Source of the DNA: Azospirillum thiophilum
Lineage (GTDB): Bacteria > Pseudomonadota > Alphaproteobacteria > Azospirillales > Azospirillaceae
Direction: 5' to 3'
DNA length: 64,000 nucleotides
Assembly: GCF_001305595.1 (NCBI RefSeq)
Contig: NZ_CP012406.1
Location: forward strand, 434,001-498,000
Shown: piece after piece, positions 53,666 to 62,847 of the stretch
How the letters are laid out: the number at the start of each line of letters is the position of its first letter
How positions within the stretch are numbered: position 1 is the first letter of the stretch
Made by a program: the position numbers and the translations under genes
Notes under the pieces: model-generated
Databases searched by the model: none
The model's input: the letters and a program-made list of their open reading frames with translations, nothing else
What the model was told of the DNA's origin: nothing

Positions 53666-54499
53666 TCAATGGGCCATTAGGATCGGCAGGGTAGGCGGTT
53701 CCCGCAGGATGTCGAGCGTCACCCCGCCCCAGACCCGTTCGCGGACCCGGCTGTGGCCGTAGCCGCCCATCACCAGCAGGTCGCAGCCGAGGGTCTCGGC
53801 GGTCTCCAGCAATGCCCGGCCGATCCCCTGGCCGGAAACGGCGATGCCCTGGACGGTCGCGGCGATGCCGTGCAGGGCGAGATAGCCGGTCAGGCGGTCC
53901 GGGTCGGCCGAGCGACAGTCCTGCGGCGTGTCGGTGGACAGCACCACCACCTTTTCGGCCCGGTGCAGGAAGGGGATCGCCGCGGCGACCGCGCGGGCCG
54001 CCGCCGCGCCGCCGTCCCAGGCGACCGCGACCGAGCCGCCCAGCGTCGAGGGCTCCGCCCGCGGCGCCAGCAACAGCGGCCGGCCGGAGCCGAACAGCGC
54101 CGCCTCGATCACCGGGCCCATGGCGTTGGTGCCGTCGGACGCCTGGGCGATCACGGTGACGTCGGCCAGACGGGCCTCCTCCGCCACCGTCTCCGCCAGC
54201 GGGCCGGTCGCCTGCTGCCAGCTGGCGGCGACGCTGCCGCCGTGCTGGCTGCCGAACTCGTCGAACAGGCGGTGGGCGGCGTCGACGACCTCGGCCTGCT
54301 CGGCCTGCCCGATGCGCATCAACTGGTCCACCAGCGCCTTGGGGATGGCGGCGCTTTCGATGGAGGTGCGGATTTCGACCTGGGGCATGACACTCAGCCC
54401 CTCCAGCCGGGCGCCGAAGCGTTCGGCGACCAGGAAGGCGGCGGCGACGGCGCGGCGGTCCAGCGGACGGCCGGTGAGGGGGACGAGAACCTTCTTCAT
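53666..54499 (-). CDS. Universal stress protein, tandem Usp domains
   Basis: A 277-residue two-domain Usp protein. The N-terminus MKKVLVPLTGRPLDRRAVAAA and C-terminal ATP-loop GGYGHSRVRERVWGGVTLDIL are typical. It is the same length as the 13487-14320 protein but differs in sequence. It sits between the terC-like and tctD genes in the leftward operon. A role in tuning transport to energy state is only a guess. Confidence 0.82.
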   Translation of the reverse strand: MKKVLVPLTGRPLDRRAVAAAFLVAERFGARLEGLSVMPQVEIRTSIESAAIPKALVDQLMRIGQAEQAEVVDAAHRLFDEFGSQHGGSVAASWQQATGPLAETVAEEARLADVTVIAQASDGTNAMGPVIEAALFGSGRPLLLAPRAEPSTLGGSVAVAWDGGAAAARAVAAAIPFLHRAEKVVVLSTDTPQDCRSADPDRLTGYLALHGIAATVQGIAVSGQGIGRALLETAETLGCDLLVMGGYGHSRVRERVWGGVTLDILREPPTLPILMAH

Positions 54500-54525
54500 G
54501 GCATGTTCTCCCTGCGGGGGGCCGG

Positions 54526-55224
54526 TTACAGAATCCAGGCGGTGTGGCGAAGCACCTCCCGGCTGCCGCGCCAGATCATGTCGATGGCGACGTAGGTGAT
54601 GATCAGCAGGCCGACCCAGCCGATCCAGCGGTGCTTGTGCAGCAGATGCGCGATCATGTTGGCCGCCGCACCCATCAGCACCACCGACAGGATCAGGCCG
54701 ATGACCAGGATGGTCGGATGGTCCTTGGCCGCTCCTGCCACCGCCAGCACATTGTCGAGCGACATCGACACGTCGGCCACGACGATCTGCCAGATGGCGG
54801 CCCCGACCGTGGCGCCGCCGGCCGCCGCTGCCGCCGCGGTGCCCATGGCGGCACCGGAAACGCCGCCGCCCGGGCCGCCACCCGGGGAGATGTCCGGGGC
54901 GTCCATCGCCTCGTCGGGGGCGACCTCGTCGGTGCCGTGGGAGCGCAGCTCGCGGAACATCTTCCAGCACACCCACAGCAGCAGCACGCCGCCGGCCAGC
55001 GTCAGCCCGATGATGGCGAGCAGCTGGGCGGTGATCAGGGCGAAGAAGATGCGCAGCCCGATGGCGGCGGCGATGCCCCAGAAGATGACCTTGCGGCGCT
55101 GGGCCAGCGGCACCGCGGCGGCGGCCATGCCGACGACGATGGCGTTGTCGCCGGCCAGCACCAGATCGATCGCGACGACCTGCCCCAGCGCGACGAGCTG
55201 GGGCCAGAGATCGAGGGAGTCCAT
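54526..55224 (-). CDS. TerC-family integral membrane protein
   Basis: A 232-residue membrane protein with about seven helices. The two acidic family motifs are DLVLAGDNAIVVGM near the start and DVSMSLDNVLAVAGAA in the second half, separated by a Gly/Ala-rich loop (about 110-135). TerC-like proteins are proposed metal transporters, several of them for Mn2+. It lies 69 bp after tctA in the same direction. Confidence 0.85.
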   Translation of the reverse strand: MDSLDLWPQLVALGQVVAIDLVLAGDNAIVVGMAAAAVPLAQRRKVIFWGIAAAIGLRIFFALITAQLLAIIGLTLAGGVLLLWVCWKMFRELRSHGTDEVAPDEAMDAPDISPGGGPGGGVSGAAMGTAAAAAAGGATVGAAIWQIVVADVSMSLDNVLAVAGAAKDHPTILVIGLILSVVLMGAAANMIAHLLHKHRWIGWVGLLIITYVAIDMIWRGSREVLRHTAWIL

Positions 55225-55293
55225 GAACCGGGATCCTTATAGATTGCGGGCCAGAATACGGGCCGGAATGCAGGCTGTGGAGCGCGGGGCCGG

Positions 55294-56787
55294 TCAGGTC
55301 GCCGCGGCGCGGCTGCGGCGGCGCATCAGCAGCGGGCCGACCACCAGCAGGACGGCGATGGCGAGCAGCGCCGCCGAGATCGGATGGGTGACGAACACCG
55401 TGGGGTCGCCCTGGCTGATGGCGAGCGCCCGGCGGAACTGCTGTTCGGCCAGCGGCCCCAGGATCAGCCCGACGACGCAGGGCGCCACCGGCACGTTCAG
55501 CACCCGCATGCCGAAGCCGACCAACCCGATCACCCACAGGATGACCAGATCGACCACGTTGTTGTTCAGCGTGTAGGCGCCGAGCGTCGAGAACACCAGG
55601 ATGCCGGCATAGAGCCACGGCCGCGGGATCAGCAGCAGCTTCACCCACATGCCCACCAGCGGCAGGTTCAGCAGCAGCAGCAGGACGTTGCCGATATAGA
55701 GGCTGGCGATCATGCCCCAGACCAGTTCCGGGTTGCTGTCGAACAGCGTCGGACCGGGTTGCAGGCCGTATTGCTGGAAGGCGGCCAGCATGATCGCCGC
55801 GGTGGCCGAGGTCGGCAGGCCGAGCGACAGCAACGGCGCCAACACCCCGGCGGCGGACGCGTTGTTGGCGGCCTCCGGCCCGGCGACCGCCTCGATGGCG
55901 CCGTGGCCGAACTCCTCCGGCTTCTTGGCGAGGCGCTTTTCGACCAGATAGGAGAGGAAGGTCGGGATCTCGCTGCCGCCGGCCGGCAGGGCGCCGATGG
56001 GGAAGCCCAGCAGGGTGCCGCGCAGCCACGGCTTCCACGAGCGCGACCAGTCCTCCCGGCTCATCCATTTGGAGCCCTTCAGCGCGAAGATCTCCTCGGT
56101 CTCGAAGCGGTAGCGCGAGGCGACGTAGAGCGTCTCGCCGACCGCGAACAGGCCGACCGCGACGACCACGGTGTCGATGCCGTCCAGCAGTTCCGGCACG
56201 CCGAAGGCGAGGCGGGCCTGCCCGGTCTGCATGTCGATGCCGACCAGCCCCAGCGCCAGCCCGAAGAACAGGCTGCCCAGGCCGCGCGCCAGCGAATTGC
56301 CCAGCACCGCGGTGACGGTGGTCAGCGCCAGCACCATCAGCGCGAAATATTCGGCCGGTCCGAACAGCAGCGCCATCTTCACCATCAGCGGCGCGACGAA
56401 GGTCAGCGCCGCGGTGGCGATGGTGCCGGCGACGAAGGAGCCGATGGCGGCGGTGGCCAGCGCCTGGGCGCCGCGGCCCTGGCGGGCCATGGCGTGGCCG
56501 TCGATGGCGGTGACGATGCTGCCGGATTCGCCCGGCGCGTTCAGCAGGATCGAAGTGGTCGAGCCGCCATACATGGCGCCGTAATAGATGCCGGCGAACA
56601 TGATGAAGGCGGAGGTCGGCTCCAGATGGTAGGTGACCGGCAGCAGCAGCGCGACGGTGAGCGCCGGGCCGATGCCGGGCAGGACGCCGACCGCCGTGCC
56701 CACGGTGACGCCGATGGCCGACCACAGGAGATTGTACGGCGTCAGCGCCACGAGGAAGCCGTGGCCGAGCGCGGCGAGGGTGTCCAT
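55294..56787 (-). CDS. tctA: Tripartite tricarboxylate transporter large membrane subunit TctA
   Basis: A 497-residue membrane protein with about 12 helices. GVLPGIGPALTVALLLPVTYHLEPTSAFIMFAGIYYGAMYGGSTTSILLNAPGESGS (motif landmarks over 33-90) is the family signature, repeated in the second half as LLSLGLPTSATAAIMLAAFQQYGL. It forms the sodium- or proton-coupled pore. It follows tctB by 27 bp. Confidence 0.92.
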   Translation of the reverse strand: MDTLAALGHGFLVALTPYNLLWSAIGVTVGTAVGVLPGIGPALTVALLLPVTYHLEPTSAFIMFAGIYYGAMYGGSTTSILLNAPGESGSIVTAIDGHAMARQGRGAQALATAAIGSFVAGTIATAALTFVAPLMVKMALLFGPAEYFALMVLALTTVTAVLGNSLARGLGSLFFGLALGLVGIDMQTGQARLAFGVPELLDGIDTVVVAVGLFAVGETLYVASRYRFETEEIFALKGSKWMSREDWSRSWKPWLRGTLLGFPIGALPAGGSEIPTFLSYLVEKRLAKKPEEFGHGAIEAVAGPEAANNASAAGVLAPLLSLGLPTSATAAIMLAAFQQYGLQPGPTLFDSNPELVWGMIASLYIGNVLLLLLNLPLVGMWVKLLLIPRPWLYAGILVFSTLGAYTLNNNVVDLVILWVIGLVGFGMRVLNVPVAPCVVGLILGPLAEQQFRRALAISQGDPTVFVTHPISAALLAIAVLLVVGPLLMRRRSRAAAT

Positions 56788-56814
56788 GGTTTTGTTTCCT
56801 TCCCGGGGCGACGC

Positions 56815-57297
56815 TTATTCGGCCGGCGCGAACCACTCGCCGACGCTGCCGATGGGCAGGTTGAGGTCGAGGCCGTAATTGAAGACGACGAAGGTGCCGC
56901 CGGCGAGCAGCAGCCCGAGCGCGGCGTTCGGCAGGTAGCGCCGGCTGCCGAAGGCCCGCGCCACCGCAACGAACAGCAGGGCGGCGGACGGTATCCAGCC
57001 GAGGAATTCGATCAGCAGGAACTGGGCGGCCAGCCCGGCGGCGACGAGCGCCACCGCCCGCAGGTCCAACTCCAGCCCGGTTTCATGGGCGATGTGGCCG
57101 GCGAAGGCCTCGCGCAGCAGCGACAGGCCGATCAGCACCAGCCCGCCCGAGATCAGGTAGGGGAAGAGGGCGGGGCCGACGACGCTGCGGCCGGCGGACG
57201 GGGTCAGCATGGTTTCGATCGCGATCAGCGCGCCGAGGGCGGACAGGCCGCCGCCGAGCAAGGCTTCGCCGATCCGCAGGCTGCGGGCAGTGGTCAT
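56815..57297 (-). CDS. tctB: Tripartite tricarboxylate transporter small membrane subunit TctB
   Basis: A 160-residue membrane protein with four helices, as expected for TctB. VVGPALFPYLISGGLVLIGLSLL and LLIEFLGWIPSAALLFVAVARAFG are typical. It starts at 57297 within the operon, and the upstream part of the open frame is a shadow of tctC. It completes the TctAB membrane unit. Confidence 0.87.
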   Translation of the reverse strand: MTTARSLRIGEALLGGGLSALGALIAIETMLTPSAGRSVVGPALFPYLISGGLVLIGLSLLREAFAGHIAHETGLELDLRAVALVAAGLAAQFLLIEFLGWIPSAALLFVAVARAFGSRRYLPNAALGLLLAGGTFVVFNYGLDLNLPIGSVGEWFAPAE

Positions 57298-57398
57298 CCG
57301 TTCCTCCCGGTTTCTCGTATGGCCGGCGGGCGCCGGGCCCAATTCCCCGCGCCCGCTTCGGCGGCCTTGTCTGTCAGGCCTTTGTTTGGTCGGGCCCC

Positions 57399-58388
57399 CT
57401 ACTTGGTCAGACCGATGTCCTTCAACGTGCCTTCGATGCGGGCGCGCTCCTCCTTCAGGAAGGCGGCGAACTGGTCGGCCGGCTGGTACTGGTCGATCCA
57501 GCCACGCTGCTTCAGGATGTCCTGCCATTCCGGGCTGGCGACCGCCTTGGCCACCGCCTCCTGAAGCTCCTTCATCTCGGCCGGCTTGGCGCCGGTCTGG
57601 GCGAAGACGCCGCGCCAGTTGACGAACTCCAGGTCGACGCCCTGTTCCTTCAGCGTCGGGGTGTCGCTGCCGGCCAGACGCTGCGGTGCCGAGACGGCGA
57701 TGGCGCGCAGCTTGCCGGCCTGGAACTGCGGCGCGAACTCGTTGTAACCGCCCATGCCGAGCGTCACATGCCCGCCGAGGGCGGAAGCCAGCAGTTCGCC
57801 GCCGCCGGCGGTGGCGACATAGTTGACCTTGGCCGGATCGACGCCGACCGTCTTGGCGATCAGCCCGGCGAGGATCTGGTCGCTGCCGCCGGCCGACCCG
57901 CCGCCCCAGGACACCGAGCCGGGATCGGCCTTGAACTTCTGCAGCAGGTCGGCGAAGGACTTGATGGGCGAGTCCGCCGGAACGACGATGGCGGTGTATT
58001 CGCCGGTCAGCCGGGCCAGCGGCGCCACCTGGTCCAGCGTCACCGCCGACTTGTTCATGACGATGGCGCCCAGCATGATCTGGCCGCCGACCAGGATGGC
58101 CGGCGAGCGCTTCTTGGCGGTGACGAACTGCGCCAGCCCGATGGTGCCGCCGGCGCCGGGAATGTTGGCGACCTGGATGCCGGAGGCCAACTTCTGGTTC
58201 TGCAGCACCTGCTGGAGGGTGCGGGCATGCTGGTCCCAGCCGCCGCCGGGGCTGGCCGGGGCGATGATCTCCAGCCCCTTCAACTCGGCCAGCGACGGGG
58301 TGGCGGTGAGGGCGGCGGCGGCCAGCGCCGCGGCGGTGAAGAGGCCCTTGAAGAGACCCTTGGAGAGGCGGGAATGACGGGAGCCCAT
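57399..58388 (-). CDS. tctC: Tricarboxylate-binding periplasmic protein TctC, first copy
   Basis: A 329-residue Bug/TctC-family binding protein with a signal peptide (about 1-34, LAAAALTATPSLA). IIAPASPGGGWDQHARTLQQVLQ and VANIPGAGGTIGLAQFV form the ligand loops, and GSVSWGGGSAGGSDQ follows. It delivers a tricarboxylate or related anion to TctAB. It is 51 bp downstream of a paralogous tctC, so the operon has two receptors. Confidence 0.9.
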   Translation of the reverse strand: MGSRHSRLSKGLFKGLFTAAALAAAALTATPSLAELKGLEIIAPASPGGGWDQHARTLQQVLQNQKLASGIQVANIPGAGGTIGLAQFVTAKKRSPAILVGGQIMLGAIVMNKSAVTLDQVAPLARLTGEYTAIVVPADSPIKSFADLLQKFKADPGSVSWGGGSAGGSDQILAGLIAKTVGVDPAKVNYVATAGGGELLASALGGHVTLGMGGYNEFAPQFQAGKLRAIAVSAPQRLAGSDTPTLKEQGVDLEFVNWRGVFAQTGAKPAEMKELQEAVAKAVASPEWQDILKQRGWIDQYQPADQFAAFLKEERARIEGTLKDIGLTK

Positions 58389-58439
58389 GCGAATCCTCCT
58401 GGTGGTGTTTTTCGTGGAAACACGCGTGACTTGATGCCG

Positions 58440-59417
58440 TTACTTGACGAGGCCGAGCTCGGTCAGGACGCCGCCGATCCGGGTGCGCTCCTCCTTCAGG
58501 AAGGCGGTGAAGCGGTCGGACGGCAGATAGAGGTCGATCCAGCCGCGCTCCTTGGCGATCTGCTTCCACTCGTCGGTGCGGACCATGGCGCCGACGGCCT
58601 CGTCCATCGCCTTCAGTTCCTCCGCCTTCAGGGTTCCCGGCGCCATCACGGCCCGCCAGTTCACCAGCTCGACGTCGACGCCCTGCTCCTTGAAGGTCGG
58701 GATGTCGATGCCGGGGACGCGCTGCGGCGCCGAGATGGCGAGCGCCCGCAGCTTGCCGGCCTGGAGCTGCGAGGCCATCTCGTTGTAGCCGCCGGTGGCG
58801 ACGGTGATGTGCCCGCCCAGGATCGACGCCATCATCTCGCCGCCGGCCCCGGCGGCGATGTAGTTCATCTTGCCGACGTCGCCGCCGACCGCCTTGACGA
58901 TCAGGCCGTAGAGGATGTGGTCGGGGCTGCCGACGGCGAAGCCGCCCCAGGACACCGAGCCGGGATCGGCCTTGAACTTGGCGATCAGGTCGTCGAGCGT
59001 CTTCAGCGGCGAATCCGCGGCGACGACGATGGGCTGGTATTCCCCGGTCAGGCGGCCCAGCGGCGTCACCTGGTCGAGCGTCACCGGCGACTTGTTGATC
59101 AGGATCGCGCCGATCATGCCGAGGCCGCTGATCATCATGCCGGGGTTGCGCTTCTTGGCGGTGACGAACTGGCTGAGCCCGATGGTGCCGCCGGCGCCGG
59201 GGATGTTGACCACCTGGACGCCGGCCGCGAGCTTGTGGTTCTGCAGCACCTGCTGCATCGCGCGGGCATGCTGGTCGTAGCCGCCGCCGGCATTGGCCGG
59301 CGCGATGATCTCAACGGATTTGAGCTCGGTCTGGGCCGAAGCCTGGGTGGTGAAGGCCGCGGCGGCGAACAGCATGGCCGCGGCGAGCGCGCCCCTGGCC
59401 GGAATGGCGATTATCAT
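58440..59417 (-). CDS. tctC: Tricarboxylate-binding periplasmic protein TctC, second copy
   Basis: A 325-residue paralogue of the next gene with a signal peptide ending near TQASA. Most ligand-loop motifs are the same (IIAPANAGGGYDQHARAMQQVLQNHK; NIPGAGGTIGLSQF), but VSWGGFAVGSPDH replaces the Gly-rich GGGSAGGSDQ of the other copy, so ligand preference may differ. It is the first certain gene of the leftward operon. Confidence 0.9.
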   Translation of the reverse strand: MIIAIPARGALAAAMLFAAAAFTTQASAQTELKSVEIIAPANAGGGYDQHARAMQQVLQNHKLAAGVQVVNIPGAGGTIGLSQFVTAKKRNPGMMISGLGMIGAILINKSPVTLDQVTPLGRLTGEYQPIVVAADSPLKTLDDLIAKFKADPGSVSWGGFAVGSPDHILYGLIVKAVGGDVGKMNYIAAGAGGEMMASILGGHITVATGGYNEMASQLQAGKLRALAISAPQRVPGIDIPTFKEQGVDVELVNWRAVMAPGTLKAEELKAMDEAVGAMVRTDEWKQIAKERGWIDLYLPSDRFTAFLKEERTRIGGVLTELGLVK

Positions 59418-59438
59418 GAGGATCCCTCCCGTCTGGAT

Positions 59439-59624
59439 TTATCGTTGGCCGGATTTGTCGCTGACCGGCTTTATCGCCGGGCAGGCGGGCGGCAGATCCG
59501 AGAGCAGGATCGAGCCGCCGGCTCCCGCCCCGTGCGCGGCGCCATGGAAGGCGGGGCGGAGGGTGGGTTGGAAGGCGGGTTCCGGCTCTTCCGCCGCCGG
59601 CTTTGCAGCGGGGGTGTCCGCCAT
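59439..59624 (-). CDS. Possible small Pro/Ala-rich protein upstream of tctC
   Basis: A 61-residue frame starting MADTPAAKPAAEEPEPAFQP. It is low in complexity and has no known domain. GGGAG lies seven bases before the ATG and it ends 21 bp before tctC, so it could be a leader or small operon gene. The G/C-rich context makes open frames common, so this call is weak. Confidence 0.3.
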   Translation of the reverse strand: MADTPAAKPAAEEPEPAFQPTLRPAFHGAAHGAGAGGSILLSDLPPACPAIKPVSDKSGQR

Positions 59625-59759
59625 GACGTTTCTCCCGGGACTATGGTTCGTTCTGACGATTGTTTACCAAACGAAGCTGTCATGAACCTGTCAGCCGTTG
59701 GGTGAGTACGCGAAATATCCGCGGCGCCGGCAACCAGCCGTCAGGGGAGGGCGCGGGCG

Positions 59760-60827
59760 TTACCTTGCGGGCGGCGGCTGGCAGATGATCAGCAGCAGGT
59801 CGTTCGGCTGGATGACGTAGCGGTCGCGTTCGGTGAAGGCGATGTCGCGGCCGTGGCTGTGGACCTGCACGACGATGCCGGCGGGCACCTCCGCCATGGT
59901 CCGGCCGATCTCGCCGGGTTCCGCCCGGCGTTCGCTCAGCACCATCCGCCCGCCGGCCGACATCAGGTCGCACAGGAAGGGGGTCGCGTGGCGTGTCTCC
60001 ACCGCGTCGGCCATCAGATAGCCGCCGATCTTGGGTGGCGACACCACGAGATTGGCACCGCTGAGATTGGCGAGCTTGATGTTCTCCTCCTGCTTGATGC
60101 TGGCGACGATCTTGGCGGCGGTGGACAGGTGGCGCACGGTCAGGACCACCAGGATCGTGGTGTCGTCGCGCCCGGTGCTGACGATCACCGCCTTCGCCTG
60201 TCCGACGCAGGCCTTGACCAGCGTCTCCTCGCTGGTGGCGTCGCCCAGCAGGCCGATGAGGCCGGCTTCGGCGGCCAGGTGCATGCGGTCCTCGGACTCG
60301 TCGATGACGACGATTCGGTCGCCGGGATGGCCCTTGGCGAGGGTTTCCTGCGCGGCGATGAAACCGCTGTGGCCGAAGCCGCACAGCACGATGTGCCCGT
60401 TCAGCTGCTTCTGAATCCGGCTCAATCGGAAATCCTCCACGATCCGTTGCACGACGAGTTCGTAGGCGGTGCCAAGGAAGATGAACCAGATGAAGATGCG
60501 GATCGGCGTGACCGCGAAGGCGTCGATCAGCCGGGCGGTGTGGCTGACCGGAACGATGTCGCCATAGCCGACGGTGGTCACCGTGATCATGGCGAAATAG
60601 AGGATGTCGGGGAAAGTGACGGTGCCGTCGATCTGGTCCTTCAGCCCGTCGCGGTCGAACCAGAACACCGCGACGACCAGCATGAGCAGGACGGCGACGA
60701 TCGCGACGCGGACGAACAGGGTCTTTTCCGCCGACAGGCCGGAGCGGACATGGAGCAGCCGCCCCTTGCGCAAGGAGGGCTTCGTCCGACGCCTGTCCCG
60801 GATATGCGGCTCCGCCGGTTTGCGCAT
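59760..60827 (-). CDS. Voltage-independent K+ channel with RCK (TrkA-N) domain
   Basis: A 355-residue channel. Two membrane helices flank the selectivity filter TVGYGD (residues 85-90), and a cytoplasmic RCK domain has the nucleotide fold (HIVLCGFGHSGFIAAQETLAK) and later a TrkA-C-like segment (YVIQPNDLLLIICQ). It probably forms a tetrameric K+ channel gated by a nucleotide or ion. ATG 60827 is preferred to 60887, which adds a basic, unlikely tail. Confidence 0.87.
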   Translation of the reverse strand: MRKPAEPHIRDRRRTKPSLRKGRLLHVRSGLSAEKTLFVRVAIVAVLLMLVVAVFWFDRDGLKDQIDGTVTFPDILYFAMITVTTVGYGDIVPVSHTARLIDAFAVTPIRIFIWFIFLGTAYELVVQRIVEDFRLSRIQKQLNGHIVLCGFGHSGFIAAQETLAKGHPGDRIVVIDESEDRMHLAAEAGLIGLLGDATSEETLVKACVGQAKAVIVSTGRDDTTILVVLTVRHLSTAAKIVASIKQEENIKLANLSGANLVVSPPKIGGYLMADAVETRHATPFLCDLMSAGGRMVLSERRAEPGEIGRTMAEVPAGIVVQVHSHGRDIAFTERDRYVIQPNDLLLIICQPPPAR

Positions 60828-60929
60828 CGACCATCCGTCCCTTCGGGCTCCCCCGCGAGCACCGACCATCTGAACGCGGAGCGGCATGAGTCGGATTTGC
60901 GACGCGGTGGAAAAAAGGACGGCCTTACG

Positions 60930-61496
60930 TCAGGGAACCCGCTTCTTCTCCAGTTTGCGCGCCAGGGTGCGCCGGTGCATCCCCAGCCGGCGCGCGGTCT
61001 CGGAGATGTTGAAGTTGGTCTCCACCAGCGTTTCGTGGATGCGTTCCCACTCCAGGTTCTTCAGCGAGGTGGTGCGGGCGGACGGGGCGATGGAGGGGTC
61101 GCCTTCGGTGCGGTCGAAGGCCGCCTCGATGTCGTCGGTGTTCGAGGGCTTGGCCAGATAGTGGCATGCGCCCAGCTTGATCGCCTCGACCGCGGTGGCG
61201 ATGCTGGCGAAGCCGGTCAGCACGACGATGCGCATCTCCTCGTCGGCGTCGTGCAATTCCTTCACGCATTCCAGGCCGGAGCCGGTGGCTAGCTTCAGGT
61301 CGACCACGGCATAATCGGGGTCGACTGTCAGCAGAAGCTCGCGCATCTCTTCCAGCCCGGCGCAGCCGTGGACCGCGTAGCCGCGGCGTTCGAAGGACCG
61401 CCGCAGCGCCCGGGCGAAGGACGCGTCGTCCTCGACGATCAGCAGGGTGCGGACGCCTCCCTCCGACTCAGTCGTCTCCAGCTCAGTCGTCTCCAT
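60930..61496 (-). CDS. regA: Redox response regulator RegA/PrrA/ActR
   Basis: A 188-residue response regulator. The receiver has VEDD, phosphoacceptor Asp66 (VVDLKL), Thr94 and Lys116 (LAKPSNTDDI). The C-terminal Fis-type HTH (ISETARRLGMHRRTLARKLEKKRVP) is the highly conserved RegA DNA-binding end. It controls respiration, carbon and nitrogen genes by redox state. It overlaps regB by 14 bp; a GTG start at 61454 is an alternative. Confidence 0.92.
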   Translation of the reverse strand: METTELETTESEGGVRTLLIVEDDASFARALRRSFERRGYAVHGCAGLEEMRELLLTVDPDYAVVDLKLATGSGLECVKELHDADEEMRIVVLTGFASIATAVEAIKLGACHYLAKPSNTDDIEAAFDRTEGDPSIAPSARTTSLKNLEWERIHETLVETNFNISETARRLGMHRRTLARKLEKKRVP

Positions 61497-62790
61497 CGGA
61501 GCCTCCGGGGGACAGGGCGGACAGCGGCAGGGTCAGCGTCACGGTGGCGCCGCCGCCGGCGCGGTTCCTGGCCGAGACGGTGCCGCCCAGTTTGCGCAGC
61601 ACATTGACCACCAGGAACAGGCCGAGCCCGCTGCCCGGCCGCCTCTTGGTCGAGCGGTAGGGCTTGCCCAGCTCCTCCAGGATGGCGGGATCGAAGCCGG
61701 GGCCGACGTCGTTGACCGCCACCACCAGATTATCGCCCTGGCGCAGCGCCGCGACGCCGACCCAGCCGGGCGACGCCTCCAGCGCGTTGTCCAGCACGTT
61801 GAACAGCACCTGCTTCAGCGCGAGGTCGGCGATCATCCGCTCCTGGGGGCCGACGGTGTTGTCGTAGTCGAAGCGGGCCGGCGAGCGGGCGGATTTCCAG
61901 TCGTCCACCAGCCCGTCGAGGAAGCCCTTCACCGTGGTGCGCACCGTGCCCTCGCCACGCGCCTCGCCGGACGACATCAGGATGCCCGACACGATGGCCT
62001 TGCAGCGGTCGATCTGGCTCTGCATCTCCGCCACCTCCTCCGACAAATCGGGGTCGGACATCAGCGCGGGCATGCGGCGCCAGTCGTTGAGGATCACCGA
62101 CAGGGTGGCGAGCGGCGTGCCCAGCTCGTGCGCGGCGCCCGATGCCAGCAGGCCCATGCGGACGATGTGCGCCTCCTCCATCGAGCGCTGGCGCAGCTCG
62201 GCCAGATAGGCGTCGCGGGCGCGCAGATTGCGGTTGATCTGGGTGAGGAAGGGGACCAGCAGGCTCGCCGCCAGGACGAAGCAGATGAACATGCCCTGGA
62301 TGTGCAGGTTGAACAGCTCGCCTTCGTGGGCGGGGGGCAGCGGAAGCGGGCGGTAGGTGCCGGTCAGCCAGGTGAAGCCGGCGGTCGCCACCAGCACCAG
62401 CGCCCAGGCCGACCATGCCTCCAGCAGCACGGCCCCCAGCGCCACCTGAAGCAGGTAGAGCGAGATGAAGGGGTTGGACGCGCCGCCGCTGAGATAGAGC
62501 TGCAGGGTCAGCGCCCAGACGTCGATCAGCAGCTCCAGGAACAGCTGGGTGTTGGAGACGGTGGAACTGCGGCGGATCTGGATCAGGCTGGCGAGGTTCA
62601 GGGCGACCAGCACCAGGATCACCGCGGCCATCGGCATCAGCGGCAGCCGGATGCCCATCTGCAGGTGGACGATCAGGATCGTCACGATCTGTCCGACGAC
62701 GGCGAGCCAACGCAGTTGCACGAGCAGGAACAGGTTTTTGCGGTCGGTGGTGTCGAGCACGAAAGACGTCCTGTTCCTCGCCCGGGTCAT
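61483..62790 (-). CDS. regB: Redox sensor kinase RegB/PrrB/ActS
   Basis: A 435-residue kinase with six N-terminal membrane helices. The quinone-binding motif GGASNPF is at 102-108, phosphoacceptor His221 is in AAHELGTPLATLS, and the redox-active cysteine is Cys263 (QIDRCKAI). The ATPase ends with PGSGLGLFLVVNVLRKLGG. All three hallmark sites of RegB are present, so it should sense the ubiquinone pool. It neighbours quinol oxidase genes. Confidence 0.92.
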   Translation of the reverse strand: MTRARNRTSFVLDTTDRKNLFLLVQLRWLAVVGQIVTILIVHLQMGIRLPLMPMAAVILVLVALNLASLIQIRRSSTVSNTQLFLELLIDVWALTLQLYLSGGASNPFISLYLLQVALGAVLLEAWSAWALVLVATAGFTWLTGTYRPLPLPPAHEGELFNLHIQGMFICFVLAASLLVPFLTQINRNLRARDAYLAELRQRSMEEAHIVRMGLLASGAAHELGTPLATLSVILNDWRRMPALMSDPDLSEEVAEMQSQIDRCKAIVSGILMSSGEARGEGTVRTTVKGFLDGLVDDWKSARSPARFDYDNTVGPQERMIADLALKQVLFNVLDNALEASPGWVGVAALRQGDNLVVAVNDVGPGFDPAILEELGKPYRSTKRRPGSGLGLFLVVNVLRKLGGTVSARNRAGGGATVTLTLPLSALSPGGSDGDD

Positions 62791-62847
62791 CAGTCCACCG
62801 ACTTATATAGACTGTTACCGGCGGGTGGGGAGGTTTAGGCGCCGGCT

